From assembly GCA_016801845.1 (NCBI GenBank), contig CM028919.1:7022001-7086000 (forward strand): a stretch of 64,000 nt of DNA, read 5' to 3'. Under the pieces are notes generated by a model. It saw only the letters and a list, made by a program, of their open reading frames with translations. It had not been told where the DNA came from and did not search any database. Made by a program: the position numbers and the translations under genes. Shown here piece by piece: positions 27,201-37,083 of the stretch (its first letter is position 1; every line of letters starts with the position of its first letter). This stretch comes from Polydactylus sextarius (lineage: Eukaryota; Chordata; Actinopteri; Polynemidae).

Positions 27201-30200
27201 AGGTTTGTATTTTAGGGTGTTATGCTTTGAGATTATAACTTCCATAGAGAGACAACAATTTGATCAAACCAGTCTGAATCAGGATTATTGTCAGTCACTA
27301 TCATTGTAGCATTAATTGGAATAAAACACTGCATCTCAGGATACAAATAATTGAAATTTCTATAACTTAGTATAAAAACACAATTGCAAATTTACTGATT
27401 TTGAAATCAATGAAATACTAAACTGATACCTTGCCTGTGTTTTTTATTCTCGACTTTTTAGACTGAAGAGATTGCTTGAGAACGAAAAAGCCTACCAGGT
27501 GAGAAAGGAGAAGGAGCACTCTAAACGCCTGGCAAAGGTGCGAGAGGAGCTGGTCAAACTGAAGTCCTTTGCCCTGATGTTGGTCAATGAGCGGCAGCAG
27601 CATCTGGAGCAAATGGACCAACAGACTCAGCGGGTCCAGGAATTGAGCCAACAGTTGCAACAGCGGGAGCAAGCACTGAGTGAAGCCAGAGAGCGTGCTC
27701 AGGAGGATGGTCACAGGGTGCTGAGTCTGGAGGCTGAGCTTAAAGAAAAATCTACCAAGCTCACCCAACAACACGAAGAAATGAGTGCCAAACTGGCTAG
27801 TCAGGAGGTCAACAACCGTCAACTCAATGGCAAACTTTTGGGGCTTACACATAAAGTGGATGAGCTAGAGGAGAGCAACAGGGCTTTGAGGAAATCTGAG
27901 GAGGAGCTGCAGGAGCTCAGGGAGAAGATTGGCAAAGGAGAGTGTGGCAACTCTAACTTGATCGCTGAGTTGGAGAACTTACGAAAGCGTGTGCTGGAGA
28001 TGGAGGGAAAGGATGAAGAGATTACCAAAACTGAAAATCAGTGTAAAGAGCTAAGAAACAGGCTACAAGAGGAAGATAGTAAGAGTAAAGACCTCAGGCT
28101 TGAAGTGGAGAAGCTCCAGAAAAGAATGATGGAGTTGGAGAAACTGGAGGGTGCATTCAGCATCAGCAAATCTGAGTGTGTACAATTACACGGTGCTTTA
28201 GAGAGAGAGAAAGGTCTGACCAAAGAGCTCTCAGATGAAGTTGTAGGTCTAAGGATCCGTATGAAAGAGCTTGAGTCTTCTGAACTCAAGTTGGAAAAGT
28301 CTGAGCTGAGTCTCAAGGATGACTTGAGTAAGCTTAAGTCATTGACAGTTGCTTTGATGGAGGAACGAAAGACCTTGGTGGAAAGAATGAAGTCAGATGA
28401 GAAGAAAAAGGAGGACTTGAGTACAATGGTTAAAGTTGAGCAGGGTAAGGTTATGGAGGTTACTGAGAAACTGATAGAGGAAAGCAAAAAGCTGCTGAAG
28501 TTGAAATCAGAGATGGAAACCAAAGTAGAAACTCTAACCACAGAAAAGGGGGAGTTAAGCTCTAAGTTAGCATATGAAATTGATAAATCCAAGGATCTTA
28601 ATTCTAAAATCAGCCAAATGAAAAAGAGGTTAGATGGATTTGAGCAAGCAGAAAAGCTATCAGTGAAGAATTCAGTGAAATGTGAATTGGTGAGAATGCC
28701 TGACCCTGCAAGAAGAGAAGACAACAAAATTAAGGAACTGACTTTTGAAATCGAACGCCTGAAAAATCGCCTCAAACAACTTGAAGTGGTAGAGGGAGAT
28801 TTGATCAAGACAGAGGATCAGTATGATGTGTTAGAGAAAAAGTTCATGACTGAACAAGACAAAGCCAACATTCTTTCCCAGCAGGTGGAGGAAATGAGGA
28901 ATCAGATAGCACGGAACAAAGCAATCGAGAAAGGAGAGGAAGAAAGCCAGGAAGAGGACCTTAGACAACGATGCAAGAGAGAGGAGGTCAAAACCAGGGA
29001 ACTCCAGGCAGATGTGGTAGCTCTCAAAGAGAAGATCCATGAACTGATGCACAAAGAGGACCAGCTGTCTCAGCTCCAAGTGGACTACTCTATCCTGCAG
29101 CAGAGGTTTTTGGAGGAGGAAGAAAAAGCAAAAAATATGGGTACTGAAGTTTTCCATCTCACCAAAGAGCTTGAGGTAGTGAAGCGCCAGAGTCGAGCAC
29201 TAAGGCCCAGCTTGAATGGGAGGCGGATGGTAGGTGTTGCTGTGACATCCACTGGAGTACAGACAGAGGCATCATCCACTGGGCCAGCAGAGGAGGATAC
29301 CCCAGCTGTGTTTATCAGGAAGTCTGTTCAAGAAGAAAATCACATTATGAACAATCTCAGACAGAAGTGCTTGAAGAAACCAACAGAAAAAGCTAGCGCT
29401 ATTGACCGTTGTCCCTCATCTAGCAGTGATCTGGGCAAGAAATCTTGGATTCCTTGGATGAGGAAAAAGGACACCACCCCTCAAGAGACCAACTTGGAAA
29501 AACATCTGCATATTAATGGGAATCATTTGCCCTCTGAACTGACCATGTCCCCAAAGCAAGGGCAGCCTTTACATATCAGAGTAACACCAGACCATCAAAA
29601 CAACTTGGCCACTCTTGAGATCAGTAGCCCTACTACAGAGGATGCTTTCTCTAGCTCAGCTCCCCTTAGCCCCAACCCATCTCAACCGAAATCCAGGATC
29701 ACAATCATTCCCACCTACTCTAGCACAACCCCCAAAAGAAAGCCCACTATTGGGTCTCAGGGCCCTGAAAGAGCCAAGTCTCCAGTCACTATCACAACTA
29801 TATCCAGAGCCAAGTCTCCAGAAAGCAGCCGAGTTTCCTCCACTGCCTCAGGAAGGCCCTTGTCTCCTGTCTCAATAATGACAGTTAGCACTGCTGTAGT
29901 GCCTGAAGCATCTGCCTCCCCAGAGCCCCAGGAGATGACCATGGGTAGAGCTGTGTTCAAGGTTACCCCAGAGAAGCAAATGGTTCCGGTGCCTATACGG
30001 AAGGGCCATAACAACACCAGCATCATCACAACCACTGAAGATAACAAGATCCATATTCATCTAGGCAACAACATCACCCCAAAAATGGTAGTCAGACCAG
30101 TGGCTGCTGTAACAGAGAGCAAGGAAATGACTTTATCAACTGGGACGGTTTTGCGCTCCCCCCGCCAAATCACCACCACTGCCACCAGGAGCACACAGAG

Positions 30201-31714
30201 CAAAGTGATGAGCAGCATCACCATTTCTCCTGTTACAGCCACCACTTCCAGACCAACACAAAGTATGGTAAGTCAATTCATTTGAATCACAAATGAACAC
30301 ATTTCACATTTTTTAACAAATAAACATAAAAAATATCCAACAACAAGGTGCTCTAGATAATCCCTACACATTATTAGAATATATTAGAATATATTTTTAG
30401 TATTTGAGTATTAGAAGTAGTATGAAGTAGAATTTCATTCTTTTCCTTCAAAGGCAGATATCTTAAAATATGGGAATAATAAAACTTAAACTATCTGCTC
30501 CACATCAGGCAAGTCACACTAGTGTGTACTTTTGTTGCAACAATATAGTTATGTAATAATATAGTGGTTATCTATTCATCCAAACACTGTCTGTACCACT
30601 TGGCTGGAGCCAATCCCAGCTGACTATATAAAAAGACTGAAGCTATTTCAACCAGTTTCCGGTCTATGTGCCAACACACACTAAACTAGGTAAATCAGCT
30701 AGATAAGGTCATGTATTTTGCATACATGAGAATGATATTGATATGATCACTTTACTCTTTATCAAAAGGTGGATAAGCATATTTTCCAAGACTTACTCTA
30801 AAGACACAATTCCAAGATGACAATGGATCAAAATTTCTCAGTAAAACAGATAGTTACAGTTCTATTTGCCCAGGTTTTGACATACATATTTAAAGACTGA
30901 GAGCACTAATTAAAGCTTTTTACATTGACTTTTTGGAACATGTGTGACATTTCATAAGGTGAAATAAGTTCACCAATAGCTTCATCTCGGGCTACTAGAA
31001 ATGTGTGAGAGGCAACACGGTGTTTGGTGTTTCAGTGAGCCTCTCAGTTTGCTCTGTGTGTATCAGATGGATAGCGTGACAGAAATGGGCCCTGTGAGCA
31101 GCCCTCAGAACAGCAGAGCTAATGATGTGGCATTGTGCCACACTGCTACAGTCATGCTGTAATTTATGGTTGTGATACAGTGTTTATATACACAAACAGG
31201 GCCCAGTGCCCTCTGGCTGACAGAAAACAGTCCTGCACCAGTAACAGCACACTGAAACATAGTATGGACAAGTGCTCACAAACTATGACTGAAATGAAAG
31301 AATGGATAAATATTTACATTTTTTTTCATCCATACAGTTCCTATAGAGCGTGTGATTACATTGTTTAAAAAAATGTTACTTGTTACTTTTCTTGTAATGG
31401 GTTTCACCCCTTTTCCATTATTTATGTTCCAAAGGTTCAAATGCTCTCTTGTCTTCATTCCGTGGCCTGAGAACCTGTACTCTCTCTCTCTCTTTCTCTA
31501 TTGTCAGACTGGGCATGATGCCCAGCCACCTCGCACAGGGCTGACCCGCATCCCAATGTCCAAGAGCCTGAAGACGGGGAAAGCTGTGCTGGGATCTCTG
31601 GGGATCTCTGGTGGAGTGAAGCTTGAGTCACGAACTGAGACTCAGTCTATGAGGATAGAAGTTAAAAAATCCACGGTGAACAGCAGTACTTCACAAAATG
31701 CAGGAAAAGCCTGA
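21006..31714 (+). CDS. filip1: FILIP1, filamin-A-interacting protein 1
   Basis: FILIP1 binds filamin A and promotes its degradation, controlling actin organisation, cell shape and migration onset; it acts in the cytoplasm on the actin cytoskeleton. Coding exons: 21006-21293, 21641-21814, 22131-22309, 27462-30267 and 31508-31714 (stop included), giving 3651 nt, 1217 codons; human is 1213. Residues about 60-790 are mostly coiled coil, beginning with the CortBP2/NED4-type N-terminal region (LSKEDLLKLLGIMEGEVQ, LLLAEKCHRRTVHELDTEKR, KSDDFTNLLEQERER). The C-terminal third is Ser/Thr/Pro-rich with conserved blocks ALRPSLNGRRMV, KSWIPWMRKK, SPKQGQPLHIRVTPDH and TRIPMSKSLKTGK. All junctions keep frame. 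FILIP1L is the alternative, but the C-terminal blocks fit FILIP1, and synteny with tmem30a and col12a1 agrees. Confidence 0.95.
21641..21814 (+). CDS. filip1: filip1 coding exon 2
   Basis: 174 nt, phase 0 at both ends. Encodes AREDVICMLKCKQTAPEALE to VYQKPMAE; human has AREDVIHMLKTEKTKPEVLE. The acceptor tract carries a repeated TATGTCTTTA motif. Donor GTCAGT. Confidence 0.92.
22131..22309 (+). CDS. filip1: filip1 coding exon 3
   Basis: 179 nt, phase 0 in and phase 2 out. Encodes LERLQEKHKETYRRMLGQLL followed by LAEKCHRRTVHELDTEKRKH, then DYMNKSDDFTNLLEQERE; it is nearly identical to human and is the core of the CortBP2-type domain. Donor GTGAGG splits an Arg codon. Confidence 0.94.
22310..27461 (+). 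other. filip1: filip1 intron before the large exon
   Basis: About 5.15 kb, no coding exon recognised. The first 700 bases after the donor are purine-rich (GGAGAG runs) with one G-cluster near 22935-22965. A dispersed repeat fragment lies at 24085-24190. The rest is AT-rich and apparently unique. Confidence 0.6.
24085..24190. mobile_element. Diverged dispersed fish repeat, copy 2
   Basis: Contains AATTTCATGGCAATCCATGT, GAGATATTTGATTTTGACCA, GAGTGGTGAACCGAGTGACC and ATGTCCCTAGCC. This corresponds to the 'catggcaatccatccaatag, gagatatttcagtctggacc, aaagtggtggaccgaccgac, catccctagagcc' end of the family seen at 14745-14990. Confidence 0.65.
27462..30267 (+). CDS. filip1: filip1 large coding exon 4
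   Basis: 2806 nt uninterrupted, residues 214-1149. The first 1.7 kb is coiled coil with heptad-rich Leu/Glu/Lys repeats, including the block KGECGNSNLIAELENLRKRV. After ALRPSLNGRRMV (about residue 791) the sequence changes to a low-complexity Ser/Thr/Pro tail with TPAVFIRKSVQEENHIM, SWIPWMRKK and SPVTITT repeats. It ends ACACAAAGTATG with donor GTAAGT at 30268; reading through it meets a stop at 30283-30285. Long antisense ORFs here are shadows. Confidence 0.95.
30570..30627. mobile_element. Fragment of a common fish repeat
   Basis: Reads TATCTATTCATCCAAACACT, CTGTACCACTTGGC, then GGAGCCAATCCCAGCTGACT. From memory this is the core of a dispersed fish repeat ('atccatccattttctgtacc, gcttatcc, ggagccaatcccagctgaca'). 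It is truncated and lies in the last filip1 intron. Confidence 0.55.
31508..31714 (+). CDS. filip1: filip1 last coding exon
   Basis: Acceptor TTGTCAG after a CT-rich tract. Encodes TGHDAQPPRTGLTRIPMSKS through MRIEVKKSTVNSSTSQNAGK and A, then TGA at 31712-31714. The TRIPMSKS and ETQSMRIEVKKS blocks match the human C-terminus (TRIPMSKG, ETQSMKIELKKS). Confidence 0.93.
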   Translation, partial: TGHDAQPPRTGLTRIPMSKSLKTGKAVLGSLGISGGVKLESRTETQSMRIEVKKSTVNSSTSQNAGKA

Positions 31715-32142
31715 TTTGCATAACAGTACAAACACAACACTTATTTAACTATGGTGCTTCAGAGAGATTGTCAACACCCACAATTAGAAACTCTGATGAT
31801 GACTCTTTACAAATCAGCCAGACTTTATAAGGCACATTATATTTGTAATTCATTAAGCCATTCATTTTCAACTTTTTGTAAAGTCTTTTGTACCAGTCTG
31901 TGTCATATCTATTTCCGAGATACAGATAGAATCATATTCATTGTATTTTACAGTGTGCATTGTAATGGGCATTTGGGTAAAATATCATATCAGAATGTGC
32001 TGCCACTAACTGCTTCGCTTTGAGTGATTGTCTCACATATATGAGTTTGTTTATATATTTTATATGAACACATTATAGGTCAGGATACTTGTTTTCATGT
32101 AAATTATGTTTATTTTTCCTGTGGATTTGTACTTTAAATAAA
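31715..32142 (+). terminator. filip1: filip1 3'UTR and poly(A) signal
   Basis: The 3'UTR follows the TGA at 31712. A canonical AATAAA at 32137-32142 is followed about 18 bases later by a GT-rich element (GTGTGGTGTGTTC), the expected downstream cleavage signal. That leaves roughly 300 bases to the tmem30a promoter. Confidence 0.75.
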
Positions 32143-32367
32143 GATGATTTATAAGGGAAGTGTGGTGTGTTCATTTATGAAGGAAATGAGAAGCACAATG
32201 AGAAGCACAAACATGTAACAGTTTTTTGTTTGTTTGTTTAAATCAAGATTCAGATTTAAATACTTTGTTATTAGATAATAAAAATTGTCATAACGAAATA
32301 CAAATGTGGTCTTGATTCTCCAAATGTTTTTCATCTTAAATTCAGGACAGTTTACAACTACATCGGT

Positions 32368-32390
32368 AAAAAAAAAAAAAAAAAAAAAAA
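32368..32390. repeat. Poly(A) tract
   Basis: 23 A's between the filip1 3' end and the tmem30a promoter. No retroposon body was recognised upstream of it. Confidence 0.9.
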
Positions 32391-32454
32391 GTTTAAACAT
32401 AATAATCATTATAATATAATACTTTACAGTCACATTTATCGTGTGTACGCTTCA

Positions 32455-32570
32455 GAATGTGTAGGGGGCGTCTTTATTTTTCTGCGATGATGTAACAGCT
32501 ACGTATCGACATCCTATTGGCTCAGACGCTTCCGGCTTCTTCCTCGGGAGAGGATCAACCAGAAAGGTAA
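32455..32570 (+). promoter_or_regulatory. tmem30a: Probable tmem30a promoter
   Basis: TATA-less, with an inverted CCAAT (CCTATTGGCTC, near 32512), ETS-like sites (GCTTCCGGCTTCTTCC, near 32530), a GGGGCG box near 32464 and a CRE-like GATGATGTAAC. The 5'UTR down to the ATG at 32742 is CpG-rich, typical of a housekeeping gene. The exact start site is unknown. Confidence 0.55.
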
Positions 32571-32741
32571 AAGCTGTAGTACAACAAGTAGATATTTGAG
32601 AGGGATAGAGGAGAAACTTCTCTCCTTACACTGTGTCAACCTTAACCTTTCGGTTCTGCCTCTTGTTTACTGTGTGGTATTATCGAGGAACAGCCGGCCG
32701 TCAACTAAAGTGGATTATTTTGCTCGGAGCGGATTGCAGCC

Positions 32742-32990
32742 ATGATGGCGTCAAGCTACAACGCTAAGGAAGAGGACGGACACAACTCGGGCGCTGCGGC
32801 TCACGGCGCAGCCGCCGCCGCGAAAAGTAAAAAACCGGACAACACTGCGTTTAAACAGCAAAGACTACCAGCCTGGCAGCCCATCCTGACAGCAGGCACA
32901 GTGCTACCTGCTTTCTTTGTTATCGGTCTCATCTTTATCCCCATCGGCATCGGCCTGTATGTCACATCAAGCAACATCAAAGAGTTCGAG
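32742..32990 (+). CDS. tmem30a: tmem30a exon 1 (N-terminus and TM1)
   Basis: Starts MMASSYNAKEEDGHN; two adjacent ATGs are possible starts. Contains an alanine run (HGAAAAAKSK), then QQRLPAWQPILTAGTVLPAF, the conserved entry into TM1. Donor GTACAG after GAG, phase 0. Confidence 0.95.
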
Positions 32991-35900
32991 GTACAGTAAC
33001 AGTGGCTGTCATGTCCGCTTGTCCTTTAACCAGATCAACTCTGTTTACTCAGAGGCCACCACTCACAAGCTTCGTCTTGTTTATTCTCCATTGTCATTTC
33101 CAACATAGTAAGTTTTCGCAAACTACTGAGATGACGGCAAGCTATGTACTGTAAACCTGTTGACGATTTATGGATCGTGTCAAACTGACAAGGAAGAACA
33201 AAAATACCCAGTGATACATTAGCAGCTTGAAAATACCTGTACACACCCAGTTGTTGATCATTAATTGACTTTTTTTTTTTTTTTTTTTTTTAGCTCCAAC
33301 TAATTTAATAGTGTAATGAAAGATTATAGTTTTAAAACATATCCACATAACTTATTCACAACACTGCAATGTACTGGTACTGTTGAATTCTATTTAATTA
33401 TACTGTGAATTTAATGTATTGTCCATACTGAGGGTTTTTATTAAAAATAGTCCAATACAGTCCAGAATACCCGTGGATATTAAAAACTTAGGTATTTTGG
33501 ACTGTACTGGTTTTATATTAGCTGTTTTAATTATTGAGGGTGTGTGAAATGTTAGGGACGCATTGAAGTGTAGGAAACTGCTCAAAAAATATTGGACATC
33601 CATATAAAACAGTAAAATTTAATTTGAAAGTTGGATCAATGCCTCTCAAAAACCTAAATATAACCCGTATGAACATTTCCTCTTTCATTCAGACCATTTC
33701 TTAGCTGTTTACTGTAAAAGTCTGTGTTCCTCATTTTCAGATTGATTATACCGGTGTGGATAGTAGCAGTCCATGCTACAGCTGTGCCGAGAACTTCAGC
33801 TGGAACAGCACAACGCCGTGTTTCTGTACTGTGAACTTCACATTAATGCAACCGTTTGAGGTGAGCCAAAGACCTGCCAGCTTACAGCATGCAGACCCTA
33901 TGAATAATATATGCCTTTAGCTCAGATATTGATTTTATTGCTTGTGCAACAAAAGCAATATAACTTCTCTCCTGACACTTAATGTCCATTAAGAGCTATT
34001 TTGAGTCCAAAGTCAAGCACACTCAAGGTTTGTTTGGGACCTTCATTGCCATTGATTTTTATAGTCTTAAAATATGGGGTCCGGTAACTTTTAGAGGGGT
34101 TTTATTGATTGTTTTGAAAAAGTTCACAGTCGGTTGCAATTCAGTCTCAGCAGATTTCAGTTTAGACACATATGTATCAATTGTATTTGTACAAATTGAT
34201 TTTAATATTCATTGTATATAAAATTAAATTGGGATAAAACTACATCTGTTTGATCTAAAACTCCTGAGGTCCCAGTTCTGTCACATATATTTATAACTCA
34301 ACCACTCTTCCCCTGCAGAGCAATGTCTTCATGTACTACGGCCTGTCCAACTTCTATCAGAATCACAGACGCTATGTGAAGTCCAGGGATGACAGTCAAT
34401 TGAATGGTGCCTTGTCTGCTTTGAAGGTATAATGTTGATATATATTTTTTGTACATCAGGTACAGATTTTAAAAAGCCTTTTGCTTTAGTTTAACTGTCA
34501 CTGTTGTTAAAGGAACCAAGCAAGGAATGTGAGCCATACAGAAAGAGTGATGGACTGCCCATTGCTCCATGTGGAGCCATTGCTAACAGCCTTTTCAATG
34601 GTAAGTTGAAATGATTTGAATGGTAGGGGTTTTTCCTACTGTGTGTTTAGCTACTCGTATCTGACCATTAAAGACTCACACTAAAAGCTCAGTACGTAAA
34701 AAAAAAACAAAAAAAACGACAGAAATTTACAGAAATTCTGCTAATTTGTTGCACTTTCAACGTTCTGTTATTGAACAAGCATCTTTGTTTCAGACACTCT
34801 GGAGCTGTATCATATTGATTCTAATGGCACTAGTAATGCAGTCACTCTGGTAAAGAAAGGCATTGCGTGGTGGACAGACAAACATGTGAAATTCAGGAAT
34901 CCTGGTGGAAACAACAACAACCTCACTGCATCTTTCCAAGGTGAGTTTTAACAAACTTTAACATCAAAACTCTTAAAAAAAAAAAAAAACACCTAAAAGT
35001 TGTACATTGCACTGAGTAGCTTGGTTTTGTCTTATCCTTTTTCAGGCACAGCTAAGCCTGTGAACTGGAGGAAGCCTGTGTATGAGTTGGACCCATCGGA
35101 TCCTGACAACAACGGCTTTATCAATGAGGATTTCATCGTGTGGATGCGCACGGCTGCCTTGCCCACCTTTCGCAAACTCTATCGTATCATCCAGAAGAAG
35201 CCCAACGCGACCCCCACTCTACCCAGTGGCAGATACGTCTTGAACATCACTTACAGTATCCTTTGGATTGAGCAATCAAAATAAGAGGAGGCCTTATAAG
35301 CTGTGTGGTTTGCTAGTATGAATTTTACTTAACCATGTCAAGTTTCACGCAGCACGATGTTTCTTGTTGAATCATTTTGGAACAAAGTTGAATATAGAGA
35401 GCACCAAAACACACAAAAAACAAGTAAATATTTAGATTATTGTCAGTCTCACTCTGTTTAATATTCACAACAAAACCTTTTTCAGAAGACTGGTATGACA
35501 AGTTATCTTCAAACCCCCAAACATTTCATTTTATTTCATTTCATTTTCCTTTTTTCTGGATTTTCACATTTCTCTTGAAAATGTGATTATATTTTTTAAG
35601 TATTCTGCCAGTAAACATGAGTGTGCTGTGGGTAGTTTTACTGACAGCACGTCTGCAGTTTTTGAGTATTTAGGTTTTGTGGTTGTACTGTTGCTGCTAA
35701 TGCTGCAAAAAAAAAAAAAAAAAAAAAGATAGTGCAGTTCTAAGCAGCAGTTTATTTGTTGTGTAGATACTTGACAATGCTTAGAAACGTGTTAGTGCTT
35801 CCCCAGTACATTAAGTGTTTATGTGGAGGTTGTTTATAAGTTCTGTTATCAAAGGTACTTTTTGCTTGAGTGCAGAAGCTCCAGTCCAGCTCCAGCTTTT

Positions 35901-36114
35901 CTTTAACTTCTTGTGATCAGATTATCCTGTGCGCAGCTTCAATGGTCGCAAGCGTATGATCCTGAGCACCATCTCCTGGATGGGAGGAAAGAACCCCTTC
36001 CTGGGCATCGCCTACACCACCGTGGGCTCCATCTGCTTCTTCTTGGGTGTCGTCTTGCTCATCATCCACCATAAATATGATACACGCAACACCAGTGCAG
36101 ATATTCCAAACTAA
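32742..36114 (+). CDS. tmem30a: TMEM30A (CDC50A), P4-ATPase flippase subunit
   Basis: CDC50A is the obligatory beta subunit of most P4-ATPases, needed for their exit from the ER and for flipping phosphatidylserine and phosphatidylethanolamine to the cytosolic leaflet. Seven coding exons: 32742-32990, 33741-33860, 34319-34426, 34513-34600, 34794-34940, 35046-35255 and 35921-36114, giving 371 codons (human 361). It has a cytosolic N-terminus with an alanine-rich stretch, TM1 at about 48-74, a large exoplasmic loop with Cys pairs (SPCYSCAENF, TPCFCTVNFT, KECEPY, APCGAIA) and several N-glycosylation sequons, and TM2 at about 335-357. Conserved blocks include YYGLSNFYQNHRRYVKSRDD, GIAWWTDK, DPDNNGFINEDFIVWMRTAA and ISWMGGKNPFLGIAY. 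TMEM30B is usually intronless, so this is TMEM30A. No frame defect. Confidence 0.97.
33270..33291. repeat. Poly(T) tract in tmem30a intron 1
   Basis: 22 T's; no attached retroposon was recognised. Confidence 0.85.
33741..33860 (+). CDS. tmem30a: tmem30a exon 2
   Basis: 120 nt, phase 0. Encodes IDYTGVDSSSPCYSCAENFS and TPCFCTVNFT, with four cysteines of the exoplasmic loop (human has CNKC and CFC) and sequons NFS, NST and NFT. Confidence 0.95.
34319..34426 (+). CDS. tmem30a: tmem30a exon 3
   Basis: 108 nt, phase 0. Encodes SNVFMYYGLSNFYQNHRRYV followed by KSRDDSQLNGA, almost identical to human. Donor GTATAA. Confidence 0.95.
34513..34600 (+). CDS. tmem30a: tmem30a exon 4
   Basis: 88 nt, phase 0 in and phase 1 out. 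Encodes EPSKECEPYRKSDGLPIAPC and GAIANSLFN. Donor GTAAGT. Confidence 0.94.
34794..34940 (+). CDS. tmem30a: tmem30a exon 5
   Basis: 147 nt, phase 1 both ends. Encodes DTLELYHIDSNGTSNAVTLV then KKGIAWWTDKHVKFRNPGG. The Asn-rich part before LTASFQ is variable between species. Confidence 0.94.
35046..35255 (+). CDS. tmem30a: tmem30a exon 6
   Basis: 210 nt, phase 1 both ends. Encodes TAKPVNWRKPVYELDPSDPD, NNGFINEDFIVWMRTAALPT and FRKLYRIIQKK. The donor is the weak ACA|GTATCC, chosen because it alone makes the Asn codon with the next exon and restores human-like NYPV. Confidence 0.9.
35705..35727. repeat. Poly(A) tract in tmem30a intron 6
   Basis: A run of more than 20 A's with no recognisable element attached. 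Confidence 0.85.
35921..36114 (+). CDS. tmem30a: tmem30a exon 7 (TM2 and C-terminus)
   Basis: Encodes NYPVRSFNGRKRMILSTISW, MGGKNPFLGIAY, then a hydrophobic TM2 (GSICFFLGVVLLII), and ends HHKYDTRNTSADIPN with TAA at 36112-36114. The acceptor is GATCAG. Confidence 0.95.
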
Positions 36115-37083
36115 AAACTGTTGTTGTATTTCTCGTCTCTGCATGCATGGGTGACCCCCACAGGGTCTGTTCTGGACTGCTTGTTGACTTTTTCGTTTTT
36201 GTGTGAATACACTGGTCTCTGTAAAAGTCTTTGTTTGTAGAGGGACAGCACGGTCTGAAGTGTCTCATCAAAGGCTATGTTAATGTGTAGGACGTATAAA
36301 AAAAGAAAGACACTTGAGTCCGTGTCTCTGTGCATATGGCTTCAAGTTGGCTGCTGACATTGTCATTGCTTGTAGTCAATCATTTTTTTTAATCTTCTAT
36401 TTATCTTTACATTATCAGAGTGTCTGTGTTTTATTTTAGCAGTGCTTTGCAGATTGTTTAATTATTGAAGGATGTATGTATTTTTAAAGTCTTTGTCCAT
36501 ACTATGTACTGTAATATGTCCTGCTGATGAATGTACCATTATATTGCATCGACATACCTCTACGGTTTTGAGATGATATTGAAATATAAGGATAATCGTC
36601 GCTTGCTTCTTGCTTGCTGGTAATTATGGTGAGCATCGATGTTCAGCAAGAAGTATTTTACCCTGGAGAGAGATTATTCATGACAAATAGACCCCGAAGT
36701 ATAACTGGTTGTATAAAGAGAAAACCAGTCAAAAAAAAGTATCTTTTTTTAAATTATTTAAAATACTCTAACAATCCACTGCTTATTCCTGACAGAAACA
36801 CGGTCCTTTACCACTATACCCAGTATTCTCTGATCTTCTGGGAAACTTCTCTGGCTGATAAGAGCACAAAATTTCTGTAGTTTACAGTTTGGCCTGAGTG
36901 TTAACTTATCCTGTGTTCTTCAATGTTGACCAAATATGCACTTTAAAAGTGTCACATTTGTCTGGTTTTCTGTTGTGTTTCACTTCATCTGTTATAATGT
37001 TACGTTCTTGATTAGAGAATAAGTAGTAAATTGTTTAAATTTGAAATCTATGGGTTTTATAAGGTTTCTAGGGTCCAATTAAA
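36115..37083 (+). terminator. tmem30a: tmem30a 3'UTR with possible poly(A) signal
   Basis: No AATAAA was noticed in the first 960 bases after the stop. The best candidate is the common variant ATTAAA at 37078-37083, with T-rich sequence about 40 bases later. A 3'UTR near 1 kb would be in the normal range for this gene, but the end is not certain. Confidence 0.35.

Noticed and set aside
27418..27852. 144-codon antisense ORF over the start of the filip1 large exon
   Set aside because: Shadow of the coiled-coil coding strand; Leu- and Gln-rich only because of the complementary codons.
28038..28808. 256-codon antisense ORF within the filip1 large exon
   Set aside because: It is the complement of a coiled-coil reading frame rich in Glu, Lys and Leu codons, which gives Ser- and Leu-rich open frames on the other strand. 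No start context, splice sites or homology.
36614..36880. 88-codon ORF downstream of tmem30a
   Set aside because: Lies in the probable 3'UTR; Lys/Tyr-rich composition follows from AT-rich DNA, and there is no homology.
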